Origin: an uncultured Eubacteriales bacterium
GTDB lineage: Bacteria; Bacillota; Clostridia; Oscillospirales; CAG-272
Assembly: GCA_934467435.1 (NCBI GenBank)
Contig: CAKSLR010000058.1
Location: 1 to 8,573 of the forward strand
Reading direction: 5' to 3'
Length of the DNA: 8,573 bases
Below are positions 1 to 6,070 of the stretch, piece after piece. The position numbers and the translations under genes were made by a program. The notes beneath the pieces were generated by a model. The model was not told the origin of the DNA. It did not search any database and saw only the letters and a program-made list of their open reading frames with translations. How positions within the stretch are numbered: position 1 is the first letter of the stretch; the number at the start of each line of letters is the position of its first letter.

Positions 1-637
1 CCTTCTGCATACGATCATTGCGACCCGTCCGGCAAACGTAGAAGATCTGATGCAAAAGACCATGACCGATGGCAAGTCGGTGGATGAGGCGCTGAAGGAA
101 ATCAGCGGTGCCATCCTGCACGAGAAGGTCAGTATCCGTCGTTTCATCCTGGTGGATGGCGTGGTCAGTACCTATGTCCACGGGGCAGGTGAGACCGGCG
201 TGATTGTAAAGTTTGAAACGAATGTCGGGGATCATCCCGAATTTGCTGCCTTCGCCCGCAACATCGCTCTGCAGGCAGCGGCACTCCCCTCCCTGTATGT
301 GGATCGTGAGTCGGTTCCCCAGTCCGCACTGGACGAGGAAATGGAGATCCTCAAAAAGCAGATGGAGCAGGATCCCAAATTCGCCGGCAAGCCCGAAAAG
401 GTGCTGGAAGGCATCATCAAAGGCAAACTCGGCAAGTACTATGAGACCAACTGCCTCGTAGAGCAGCCTTATGTGAAGGATGATTCCATGACGGTCGGCA
501 AGTATGTTGCCGCTACCGCAAAGGAATTTGGCGGCGACATTAAGGTGACCGCCTGCATCCGTTATGACAAGGGCGAAGGGATTCAGAAGAAAGAAGAAGA
601 TTTTGCCGCTGAAATCGAAAAGATGGTAAAAGGCTGA
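1..637 (+). CDS. tsf: Elongation factor Ts (C-terminal part; 5' end lies outside the window)
   Basis: EF-Ts is the guanine nucleotide exchange factor that releases GDP from EF-Tu during translation elongation in the cytoplasm. The reading frame is open from the first complete codon at base 2 to a TGA at 635-637, giving about 211 visible residues; the N-terminal UBA-like region and the start are missing. Family hallmarks seen are the VSIRRF stretch (cf. INIRR in E. coli EF-Ts), the YVHGAGETGVIV segment (cf. YQHGARIGVLV), the IALQAAAL helix (cf. IAMHVAA), the VEQPYVKDDSMTVG segment, and the C-terminal RYDKGEGIQKKEEDFAAEI (cf. RFEVGEGIEKVETDFAAEV). These cover the core and C-terminal dimerisation parts of the protein. 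It is followed at once by an intrinsic terminator, so tsf (normally the partner of rpsB upstream) ends its own transcription unit. The frame is intact, and the identification is secure. Confidence 0.96.
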   Translation, partial: LLHTIIATRPANVEDLMQKTMTDGKSVDEALKEISGAILHEKVSIRRFILVDGVVSTYVHGAGETGVIVKFETNVGDHPEFAAFARNIALQAAALPSLYVDRESVPQSALDEEMEILKKQMEQDPKFAGKPEKVLEGIIKGKLGKYYETNCLVEQPYVKDDSMTVGKYVAATAKEFGGDIKVTACIRYDKGEGIQKKEEDFAAEIEKMVKG

Positions 638-646
638 TTTTCGGCG

Positions 647-676
647 AAAAAGCCGCTGCGTTGCAGCGGCTTTTTT
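647..676 (+). terminator. Rho-independent terminator after tsf
   Basis: A perfect stem AAAAAGCCGCTGC (647-659), a 3-nt loop GTT (660-662) and the complementary arm GCAGCGGCTTTTT (663-675) run straight into a T-tract ending at 676. The GC-rich core is 8 bp and the A/T flanks pair. It begins 10 bp after the tsf stop codon. The structure separates the (rpsB-)tsf unit from the pyrH promoter downstream. Some read-through is possible but cannot be judged from sequence. Confidence 0.93.
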
Positions 677-682
677 CGTTTT

Positions 683-704
683 GAAAAAAATCCCCCTTTT
701 TTTC
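683..704. repeat. AT-rich 8-bp inverted repeat between terminator and promoter
   Basis: GAAAAAAA (683-690), spacer TCCCCC (691-696) and TTTTTTTC (697-704) form a perfect 8-bp inverted repeat lying 10-31 bp upstream of the -35 box of the pyrH promoter. The A-tract and T-tract could bend the DNA or act as an UP element for the RNA polymerase alpha subunit, or the repeat could be incidental in an AT-rich spacer. It is not a good terminator because the stem is almost all A-T. The function is unknown. Confidence 0.4.
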
Positions 705-713
705 AGAAAACTG

Positions 714-742
714 TTTACAAAAACGACTTTTTGCGTTACAAT
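714..742 (+). promoter_or_regulatory. Sigma-A-type promoter for pyrH and the downstream operon
   Basis: The -35 element TTTACA (714-719; consensus TTGACA) and the -10 element TACAAT (737-742; consensus TATAAT) are separated by exactly 17 bp, the optimal spacing. Each has one mismatch. The region is AT-rich, unlike the flanking genes. Transcription would start near 749-750, giving a 5' leader of roughly 30 nt, too short for a PyrR-type attenuator or a riboswitch. A second -10-like TATAAT lies at 750-755 but has no suitably spaced -35. This is the only convincing promoter in the window. Confidence 0.82.
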
Positions 743-770
743 ATATCTGTATAATTATGTAGAGAGATAT

Positions 771-777
771 GGAGGAG
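771..777 (+). promoter_or_regulatory. Ribosome binding site that decides the pyrH start
   Basis: GGAGGAG lies 3-5 nt upstream of the ATG at 781. An in-frame ATG at 769 overlaps this site and has only a weak AGAGAG upstream, so initiation at 781 is preferred. The four extra residues of the longer form would also precede the usual start of the family. Confidence 0.8.
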
Positions 778-780
778 TTT

Positions 781-1500
781 ATGGAAGAAAACCAGAGTCC
801 GGCGTACCGCCGCGTACTGCTGAAATTGTCGGGGGAGGCGCTCTCCGCCGGGGCAAACGGCATCTTGGATCATGCGTTTATTGAAAAAATTGCGGCAGTG
901 CTGAAGAAGTGTACGTCTGCCGGGGTAGAGATCGGTGTGATTGTCGGTGCTGGGAACATCTGGCGTGGCAGACAAGGGGTGAACATGGACCCCGTTCTTG
1001 CCGATCATATGGGTATGCTTGCCACCGCTATCAACGCGCTTGCCTTGCAGGACGCATTTGTGCACGCGGGGCTGGATGCCCGTGCCATGACTGCCGTGCG
1101 GATGGAGGCGTTTGCCGAACCCTATACGCGGGAGCGGGCGCTGCATCACCTGCGCCGCGGGCGGATTGTGATTTTCGGTTGCGGGCTGGGGCTCCCCTTC
1201 TTTTCTACCGATACCGCCGCCGTGTTGCGCGCTGCGGAAATTGATGCGGATGCCGTGCTGATGGCAAAACATATTGACGGTGTTTATACCGCCGACCCGC
1301 ATAAGGATCCGAGCGCCCGGAAGCTGGACGCCATTACGTATCAGGAGATGCTTTCCCGCGGGCTTTGCGCGCTGGACTGGACCGCAGCCTCCTTCTGTAT
1401 GGAAAAACATCAGACCGTGGTGGTCTTCGGGCTGGACGATTCCGAAAACATCTACCGCGCCGTAATGGGCGAAAAAATCGGCACCTTGCTGACCGAGTAA
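781..1500 (+). CDS. pyrH: UMP kinase (uridylate kinase), bacterial PyrH type
   Basis: Phosphorylates UMP to UDP with ATP, an essential step of pyrimidine nucleotide synthesis; the family forms cytoplasmic hexamers with the amino-acid-kinase fold. The product is 239 residues (E. coli 241). Visible motifs are the ATP-site KLSGEA at K15-A20, the nucleotide loop GAGNIWRG at 56-63 with R62, DHMGMLAT beginning at D75, the second nucleotide loop around 135-144 ending PFFSTD, IDGVYTADPHKDP, and the C-terminal VMGEKIGTLLTE. Two loops depart from consensus: GGGN is GAGN (A57), and GTGNPFF is GLGLPFF, so the residues matching E. coli T138 and N140 are both leucine (L136, L138), while the Thr and Asp matching T145 and D146 are kept (T143, D144). 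The gene is first in a probable operon, 40 bp before frr, the usual bacterial pairing. An in-frame ATG at 769 was rejected because it overlaps the Shine-Dalgarno site. The family assignment is firm; only the loop chemistry is unusual. Confidence 0.96.
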   Translation: MEENQSPAYRRVLLKLSGEALSAGANGILDHAFIEKIAAVLKKCTSAGVEIGVIVGAGNIWRGRQGVNMDPVLADHMGMLATAINALALQDAFVHAGLDARAMTAVRMEAFAEPYTRERALHHLRRGRIVIFGCGLGLPFFSTDTAAVLRAAEIDADAVLMAKHIDGVYTADPHKDPSARKLDAITYQEMLSRGLCALDWTAASFCMEKHQTVVVFGLDDSENIYRAVMGEKIGTLLTE

Positions 1501-1540
1501 TTTTGAGAGATTTTATAAATGGAGATAAAGGAGACACCCG

Positions 1541-2095
1541 ATGAAACTGGAACTGAAAACTTATGAAGAGAAAATGAAAAAGGTCATCGACGTTTACGCC
1601 GACAGCCTGTTGACCATCCGTGCCGGGCGTGCAAATCCGAACGCCCTTTCCCGCATTATGGTGGATTATTACGGCACCCCGACGCCGATCAATGGCGTAG
1701 CCGCCGTCAGCCAGCCCGATGCCAGAACCCTGGTGATTCAGCCCTGGGATAACGGTACTCTGAAAGCCGTCGAGAAGGCGATTCTTGCCTCCGACCTCGG
1801 TGTGACTCCGCAAAACGACGGACGTGTGCTGCGTCTGATGTTCCCGCAACCGACCGAAGAGCGCCGCCGTGAGATGACCAAGCAGGTCTCGAAGATGGGG
1901 GAAGAAGCCAAAATCTCCATCCGCAATCTGCGCCGTGACGCCAATGATAAAATTAAAGACATGAAGAAAAAGAGCGAGATGACCGAAGATGAGGCGAAGG
2001 CAAGCGAAAAATCCGCGCAGGATCTGACCGATAAGTACATCAAAGAGGTGGATCGCGTGACTGACGCAAAGAACCGCGAGATCATGGAAATCTGA
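1541..2095 (+). CDS. frr: Ribosome recycling factor
   Basis: With EF-G it splits post-termination ribosomes so that subunits can be reused. The product is 184 residues, the normal size (E. coli 185). It starts at an ATG preceded by AAAGGAG (1527-1533) with 7-nt spacing. The first part includes TIRAGRANPNALSRI and VDYYGTPTPINGVA, and the long helical domain includes MTKQVSKMGEEAKISIRNLRRDANDK with the conserved RNxRRDAN motif, followed by the highly charged helix and DLTDKYIKEVD near the end. These cover both halves of the L-shaped protein (three-helix bundle plus small beta domain). The gene sits between pyrH and uppS, as in most Bacillota, and its stop codon overlaps the purine-rich region used by uppS 10 bp later, so translation of the two may be coupled. 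Nothing is unusual. Confidence 0.97.
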   Translation: MKLELKTYEEKMKKVIDVYADSLLTIRAGRANPNALSRIMVDYYGTPTPINGVAAVSQPDARTLVIQPWDNGTLKAVEKAILASDLGVTPQNDGRVLRLMFPQPTEERRREMTKQVSKMGEEAKISIRNLRRDANDKIKDMKKKSEMTEDEAKASEKSAQDLTDKYIKEVDRVTDAKNREIMEI

Positions 2096-2105
2096 GGGCG
2101 GCGGG

Positions 2106-2861
2106 ATGTGGTTCCGGCACAAGAAAACGGCAGATTTTTCGGATAAAATCCGGCACGTTGCCTTTATCATGGATGGAAACGGCAGGTGGGCAAAGCGTCG
2201 TGCACTGCCGCGCGAGGCAGGGCATGTCCGCGGGGCGGAGACGTTTCGCCGCGTGGTCTCCTATTGCCACGATCTCGGCATCCGCACGGTGACCGTGTAT
2301 GCTTTTTCTACCGAAAACTGGTCGCGCCCGCCAAAAGAAGTGGCGGGAATTATGAAGCTGCTTGGCAGTTTTCTGCGGGAGGCGCTCGCTACCGCCGATG
2401 AGCGGGATATGCGCGTGGTGTTCCTTGGGGACAAGGCGCCGCTCTCGCCCGAGCTCCGCGCCATGGCGGAGGAGGTGGAACGTACCACGGCAAACCGTTC
2501 GTATTGTCTGAACATTGCGCTGAATTACGGGGGCAGGGATGAGATTACTCATGCCTGCAACCGTCTGATGGCGGAGGGCAAGACTTCGGTGACGCAGGCG
2601 GATATTGCCGGTGCACTCTACACATCCCATTCTCCCGATCCCGATCTGGTCATTCGTACCGGCGGGGATCTGCGTATTTCCAACTTTCTTTTGTGGCAGT
2701 CCGCCTATGCGGAATACTATTTTACAAAGACCTTGTGGCCGGATCTGCGGGAAGCGGAGATCTATACGGCACTGCGTGATTTTTGCCATCGCCACCGCCG
2801 CTTCGGTGGGCTGGGGGATGGCAGGCAGCCGGCATCCGGGGGTCACGGCGTGGAGGAATAA
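2106..2861 (+). CDS. uppS: Isoprenyl transferase, probable undecaprenyl diphosphate synthase
   Basis: A cis-prenyltransferase that condenses farnesyl diphosphate with isopentenyl diphosphate to make undecaprenyl diphosphate, the lipid carrier for peptidoglycan and other wall polymers; it acts at the cytoplasmic face of the membrane. The product is 251 residues (E. coli 253). The catalytic region HVAFIMDGNGRWAKRR carries the Mg-binding aspartate at D23. Then come GHVRGAE, YAFSTENWSRP, LNIALNYGGRDEI, and the diphosphate-binding RTGGDLRISNFLLWQ at 184-198, then AYAEYYFTKTLWPD and the terminal RRFGG. The usual RTxGE glutamate is aspartate here (D188), a conservative change. A Gly-rich tail of about 16 residues follows RRFGG. 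The start is 10 bp after frr, with GAGGG overlapping the frr stop region as ribosome binding site. Chain length cannot be read from sequence; the neighbours (cdsA, dxr, ispG) support a long-chain UppS role. Confidence 0.95.
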   Translation: MWFRHKKTADFSDKIRHVAFIMDGNGRWAKRRALPREAGHVRGAETFRRVVSYCHDLGIRTVTVYAFSTENWSRPPKEVAGIMKLLGSFLREALATADERDMRVVFLGDKAPLSPELRAMAEEVERTTANRSYCLNIALNYGGRDEITHACNRLMAEGKTSVTQADIAGALYTSHSPDPDLVIRTGGDLRISNFLLWQSAYAEYYFTKTLWPDLREAEIYTALRDFCHRHRRFGGLGDGRQPASGGHGVEE

Positions 2862-2864
2862 CCC

Positions 2865-3743
2865 ATGAAACAAAGACTGATGACTGCGGCAGTCCTTTTA
2901 TGCTTTCTTGTTCCCGTTCTCATTTTTTCCGATACGCTGTTTTTTCCGGTTATTGCAGCCGTTTTTTGTTTCATTGCCGTGTGGGAAATGCAGCATTGCC
3001 TCGGCTGCCATAAAAAATATGCGGTTTCCATCCCTTCCTACCTGATGGCAATCGGGCTGCCGCTCGGGCTTTTTCTGGTCGGTGGGCTGGACGGCATTCG
3101 GGTGCGCCCCTTTCCGGTTTACAACCGCGCACTGTATCTGCTCGCTTTCGCGGCGGCGTTTGCCGTGTATATGTTTTATCTCTTTGCGGCTGCCGTCTTT
3201 TGCCGCCGGGCGCTTTCGTTCTCTGAAATCGCATCGTCCTATATGACGACCTTTTACATCACGCTGGCGTTTACCGCCATTCCGTTTATCCGCTACGGCG
3301 CGCATGGGGAGTATTATTTTCTGCTTTGCTTCCTTGGCGCGTGGGTGACCGATTCGTTTGCCTACTTTGTCGGGTATCTTTTCGGACGGCATAAACTGAT
3401 TCCCGAAATCAGCCCGAAAAAGACCGTGGAGGGAAGTATCGGCGGCAGCGTGGGCGGTGTGCTTGCTTTCTTGCTTTTCGGCTTTTTTGCCGGAAAAGAA
3501 ACGGGGCAGATGCCGAATTATGCCGTGCTGGCGGGGCTTGGGTTCCTTGTTTCCATCCTTGCACAGATCGGAGATCTGATTGCTTCGCTCATCAAGCGGG
3601 AGCATGGAATCAAGGATTACGGTAAAATCTTCCCGGGGCATGGCGGCGTCATGGATCGGTTTGATTCGGTCATTGCTACCACGCCGTTGCTTTTGATTGT
3701 CTGTACGCTCGACAGCCTGCTGTCGTATAACCTTCTTTTGTGA
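2865..3743 (+). CDS. cdsA: Phosphatidate cytidylyltransferase (CDP-diglyceride synthase)
   Basis: Integral membrane enzyme that converts phosphatidic acid and CTP to CDP-diacylglycerol, the branch point for phosphatidylglycerol, cardiolipin and other phospholipids. The product is 292 residues and very hydrophobic, with multiple probable membrane segments (for example about 7-38, 56-74, 90-112, 124-142, 150-172, 192-209, 220-243 and 266-285). The complete family signature is present at 241-267, from SLIKREHGIKDYG to HGGVMDRFD, with K244, R245, K250, D251, H259, D264 and D267. An upstream conserved stretch runs from TDSFAYFVGYLFGRHKL into SPKKTVEG. The start at 2865 has GGAGG (2852-2856) inside the end of uppS, 8 nt upstream, and only 3 bp separate it from the uppS stop, so coupling is likely. 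The coding sequence is T-rich relative to its neighbours, as expected for a membrane protein. Confidence 0.96.
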   Translation: MKQRLMTAAVLLCFLVPVLIFSDTLFFPVIAAVFCFIAVWEMQHCLGCHKKYAVSIPSYLMAIGLPLGLFLVGGLDGIRVRPFPVYNRALYLLAFAAAFAVYMFYLFAAAVFCRRALSFSEIASSYMTTFYITLAFTAIPFIRYGAHGEYYFLLCFLGAWVTDSFAYFVGYLFGRHKLIPEISPKKTVEGSIGGSVGGVLAFLLFGFFAGKETGQMPNYAVLAGLGFLVSILAQIGDLIASLIKREHGIKDYGKIFPGHGGVMDRFDSVIATTPLLLIVCTLDSLLSYNLLL

Positions 3744-3747
3744 GGAG
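3742..3747 (+). promoter_or_regulatory. Ribosome binding site that decides the dxr start
   Basis: GAGGAG overlaps the TGA stop of cdsA (3741-3743) and lies 4 nt before the ATG at 3752. An in-frame GTG at 3740 overlaps the cdsA stop but has only a pyrimidine-rich stretch (CCTTCTTTT) upstream, so 3752 is the better start. The overlap suggests translational coupling of dxr to cdsA. Confidence 0.7.
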
Positions 3748-3751
3748 CATC

Positions 3752-4942
3752 ATGGGAAAACAGGATGTTACCGCTGCGCTGCCGCCCTGCGTCGCCGTTC
3801 TCGGTTCGACCGGTTCGGTCGGGCGCCAGGCACTGGAAGTGGCGGCTTACCATCGGCTCCCGGTCGATCTGATTGCGGCGCATCGCTCGGTCTCTTTGCT
3901 GGAGGAGCAGGTGCGCGCCTTTTCCCCCCGCCTGTGCGCGGTCACCGATCCCGCTGCCGCTGCCGATCTGCGTGTGCGGATTGCGGATACGGGTACCCGT
4001 GTGCTGGCGGGAGAGGAGGGGTTGCTTGCCGGGATTGCGGAAACCACCGCACCGGTCGTGGTCAACGCCGTTCTCGGTGAAGCGGGGCTTGCCCCCACGC
4101 TTGCCGTGTTGGGTGCCGGGCGGCGGCTGGCGCTTGCCAACAAAGAGTCGCTTGTGATTGCCGGTGCGGAGGTCATGCGCTGCGCAAAAGAAAACCACGC
4201 GGAGATTCTGCCGGTGGACAGCGAGCACTGCGCCATTTTTCAGTGTTTGCAGGCGGGGCGAAAAAATGAGGTCAGGCGCTTGCTCCTGACCGCCTCGGGC
4301 GGTCCCTTTTTCGGTTATGACCGTGCGGCGCTTGCCCGAGTCACCCGCGCGGATACGCTCGCGCACCCCACCTGGCAGATGGGGGCAAAGATCACCGTGG
4401 ATTCCGCGACCCTGATGAATAAGGGCTTTGAGTTGATCGAGGCAGCCTGCCTTTTCGGTGTGCCGGCAGAGGCGATTACCGTTGTGGTGCAGCGCCAGAG
4501 CATAATTCATTCCATGGTGGAATATATTGATCATACGGTGATTGCGCAACTGAGCGTTCCCGATATGCGGGACTGCGTGCAGTATGCGCTGACCTACCCC
4601 ACTCGTGCGGCGGGGCTGACGCCACCGCTTGACTTTTTTTCGCTCTCCCGCCTGACCTTTGACCGACCGGATGGGGAGACATTTCCGCTTCTGCCGCTTG
4701 CGGCACGGGCGTATGCCGCCGGCGGCGCCGTTCCCGCCGTGCTGAACGCCGCCAATGAGGAGGCGGTTGCGGCGTTCCTTTCGGATCGGCTGTCGCTGCT
4801 CGGTCTGATGGATGTGGTATGTGAGACGGTGGAACGGGATTGCGCTGCGGCATCCCGCGTACATACGTTGCCGGAGATTCTTGCCGCCGCCGGAGAGGCA
4901 CGCGCCGCCGTACGCGGGGCACTTGCCCGCCGTTCACGCTGA
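3752..4942 (+). CDS. dxr: 1-deoxy-D-xylulose 5-phosphate reductoisomerase (Dxr/IspC)
   Basis: Catalyses the NADPH-dependent rearrangement and reduction of DXP to 2-C-methyl-D-erythritol 4-phosphate, the committed step of the MEP isoprenoid pathway; cytoplasmic. The product is 396 residues (E. coli 398). The N-terminal Rossmann motif is GSTGSVGRQALEV, followed by NKESLV. Metal and substrate residues are visible: DSEHCAIFQ with D156 and E158, LTASGGPF, HPTWQMG with H205 and the loop tryptophan, and DSATLMNKGFELIE with N223, K224 and E227. The histidine matching E. coli H257 is kept as H253. The normally conserved HPQS just before it reads QRQS (Q247, R248), which is unusual. The C-terminal helical domain contains PLDFFSL and VLNAANEEAVAAFL. 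The gene lies 8 bp after cdsA and 36 bp before rseP, a standard Bacillota order. A GTG at 3740 was rejected as start for lack of a ribosome binding site. Confidence 0.96.
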   Translation: MGKQDVTAALPPCVAVLGSTGSVGRQALEVAAYHRLPVDLIAAHRSVSLLEEQVRAFSPRLCAVTDPAAAADLRVRIADTGTRVLAGEEGLLAGIAETTAPVVVNAVLGEAGLAPTLAVLGAGRRLALANKESLVIAGAEVMRCAKENHAEILPVDSEHCAIFQCLQAGRKNEVRRLLLTASGGPFFGYDRAALARVTRADTLAHPTWQMGAKITVDSATLMNKGFELIEAACLFGVPAEAITVVVQRQSIIHSMVEYIDHTVIAQLSVPDMRDCVQYALTYPTRAAGLTPPLDFFSLSRLTFDRPDGETFPLLPLAARAYAAGGAVPAVLNAANEEAVAAFLSDRLSLLGLMDVVCETVERDCAAASRVHTLPEILAAAGEARAAVRGALARRSR

Positions 4943-4978
4943 AATTCGCCGCCGCGCCGGGCGGCACAAGGAGATTGT

Positions 4979-6028
4979 ATGACCGTTCTGTATTGGATTG
5001 TTGCCATTCTGGTATTCGGATTTCTGATTTTTGTGCATGAGATGGGACATTACCTGACCGCCCGCCTGTTTCATGTAAAGATTTATGAGTTTTCCATCGG
5101 TATGGGACCGAAACTGCTGTCCTATACCTCCAAAAAAACGGGCATCAAATATTCACTCGGTATGTTCTTCTTCGGCGGATATGTCAGCATGGCGGGCGAA
5201 GACGAGGAATCGGACGAGCCGGACGCGCTTTGCAAAAAAGCCGCGTGGAAACGGTTTATCATTGTGGCAGCGGGGGCGTGCGTTAATCTGCTGGTCGGCT
5301 TTACCCTGGTTTTGTCCCTTGTGGTCGGCTCCGCCTCGCTCGGCTCCAATCGGATTCACAGTTATCCGACCCCCGCAGAAGGGGAAGAGAAGACCGTCTC
5401 CTCCTACGACAGCGGGCTGCGCCCCGGAGATACGGTGCTGCGGATCAACGGCAAGCGCGTGCACATTGCTGCCGATCTGAGTTATGAAATCATGCATGAA
5501 GGGGCGGAGGAGATTCCCGTCACCATCCTGCGGGGCGGGCAGGAAATGACGCTTTCCGTTCGGTTCCCGACCGTGACGCAAAGCGGCGTGACCTTCGGTG
5601 TGCCCGATTTTTACGTGCAGGCGGATGAAAAAGACGTCGGCAATGTGCTGCGGCACACATTTTACCGTTCGGTTTCCACGGTGAAAATGATCTGGGATTC
5701 GCTCTTTGATCTGGTACGCGGCAGATACGGGATGGACGCGGTTTCGGGTCCTATCGGCGTCGCCGGTGCCATTTCCGATGCGGCGGCAACCGATATCTGG
5801 CAGTTGATTTATCTCATGGCGGTCATTTCCATCAACCTTGGGGTGGTAAACCTTTTGCCCCTGCCGGCGCTGGACGGTGGGCGACTTGTCTTTCTTTTGA
5901 TCGAAATGATTTTCCGGCGCCCCGTGCCACAGAAATATGAGGCGCTTGTGCACTTTGTCGGTATTATTCTTTTGCTTGCCCTCATGGTGCTGGTCACCTT
6001 CAAGGATATCATCAGTTTCTTCCGGTAA
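4979..6028 (+). CDS. rseP: RIP metalloprotease RseP/RasP (site-2 protease family)
   Basis: Membrane-embedded zinc protease (M50 family) that cleaves transmembrane substrates such as anti-sigma factors and signal-peptide remnants. The product is 349 residues, shorter than E. coli RseP, which has two PDZ domains; here only one is apparent. The first membrane helix carries the zinc motif HEMGH at H20-H24. A second segment lies at about 92-117, preceded by FGGYVSMAGEDEE (65-77), typical of the family's membrane-reentrant region. A PDZ domain covers about 125-200 with SGLRPGDTVLRINGKRV. The third conserved segment holds NLLPLPALDGGR with N291 and the zinc ligand D299, and a final helix spans about 325-341. 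The start has AAGGAG (4968-4973) 5 nt upstream. The 36-bp gap after dxr includes a small 5-bp GC hairpin (4951-4965) without a T-tract. Its substrates cannot be inferred; the position after dxr is typical. Confidence 0.95.
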   Translation: MTVLYWIVAILVFGFLIFVHEMGHYLTARLFHVKIYEFSIGMGPKLLSYTSKKTGIKYSLGMFFFGGYVSMAGEDEESDEPDALCKKAAWKRFIIVAAGACVNLLVGFTLVLSLVVGSASLGSNRIHSYPTPAEGEEKTVSSYDSGLRPGDTVLRINGKRVHIAADLSYEIMHEGAEEIPVTILRGGQEMTLSVRFPTVTQSGVTFGVPDFYVQADEKDVGNVLRHTFYRSVSTVKMIWDSLFDLVRGRYGMDAVSGPIGVAGAISDAAATDIWQLIYLMAVISINLGVVNLLPLPALDGGRLVFLLIEMIFRRPVPQKYEALVHFVGIILLLALMVLVTFKDIISFFR

Positions 6029-6030
6029 TT

Positions 6031-6058
6031 CATCGGCGCGCCGCAGGGCGCGCCGATG
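6031..6058. repeat. Perfect 12-bp inverted repeat (strong hairpin) between rseP and ispG
   Basis: CATCGGCGCGCC (6031-6042), loop GCAG (6043-6046) and GGCGCGCCGATG (6047-6058) pair perfectly. It starts 3 bp after the rseP stop and ends 6 bp before the ispG ribosome binding site. No T-tract follows (next bases TGCGGGAAAGG), so it is not a classical intrinsic terminator. Each arm contains the 8-bp palindrome GGCGCGCC. A role in 3'-end protection, RNA processing, pausing or control of ispG translation is possible, but this is inference. Confidence 0.7.
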
Positions 6059-6064
6059 TGCGGG

Positions 6065-6070
6065 AAAGGA
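6065..6070 (+). promoter_or_regulatory. Ribosome binding site that decides the ispG start
   Basis: AAAGGA, within GGGAAAGGA (6062-6070), lies 9 nt before the ATG at 6080. The alternative in-frame ATG at 6056 is the last-paired part of the hairpin arm and has no ribosome binding site, so 6080 is preferred. Confidence 0.75.

Noticed and set aside
750..755. TATAAT at 750-755 as a second promoter -10.
   Set aside because: The nearest -35-like sequence (TTGCGT, 731-736) is only 13 bp away and there is no exact TGn extension.
769..780. Upstream ATG at 769 as the pyrH start (four extra residues).
   Set aside because: It overlaps the GGAGGAG site that serves ATG 781 and has only a weak purine stretch of its own.
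1486..1519. Possible promoter before frr (TTGCTG at 1486-1491 and TATAAA at 1514-1519).
   Set aside because: The spacing is 22 bp, far from the 16-18 bp optimum, so this is probably chance in an AT-rich 40-bp gap.
3740..3751. GTG at 3740 as the dxr start.
   Set aside because: It overlaps the cdsA stop and has only pyrimidines upstream; ATG 3752 has GAGGAG before it.
3617..4864. A 415-codon open frame on the minus strand opposite dxr, and other long minus-strand frames (for example 736-1410, 1334-2170, 2082-2873, 6107-7165).
   Set aside because: They lie wholly opposite strongly identified genes. Their predicted proteins are rich in Arg, His, Gly and Gln with no recognisable motif, as expected for shadows of G+C-rich codons, and they have no convincing ribosome binding sites.
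4951..4965. GCCGC-GCCGG-GCGGC hairpin between dxr and rseP as a terminator.
   Set aside because: The stem is only 5 bp with no T-tract; such short pairings are common in G+C-rich DNA.
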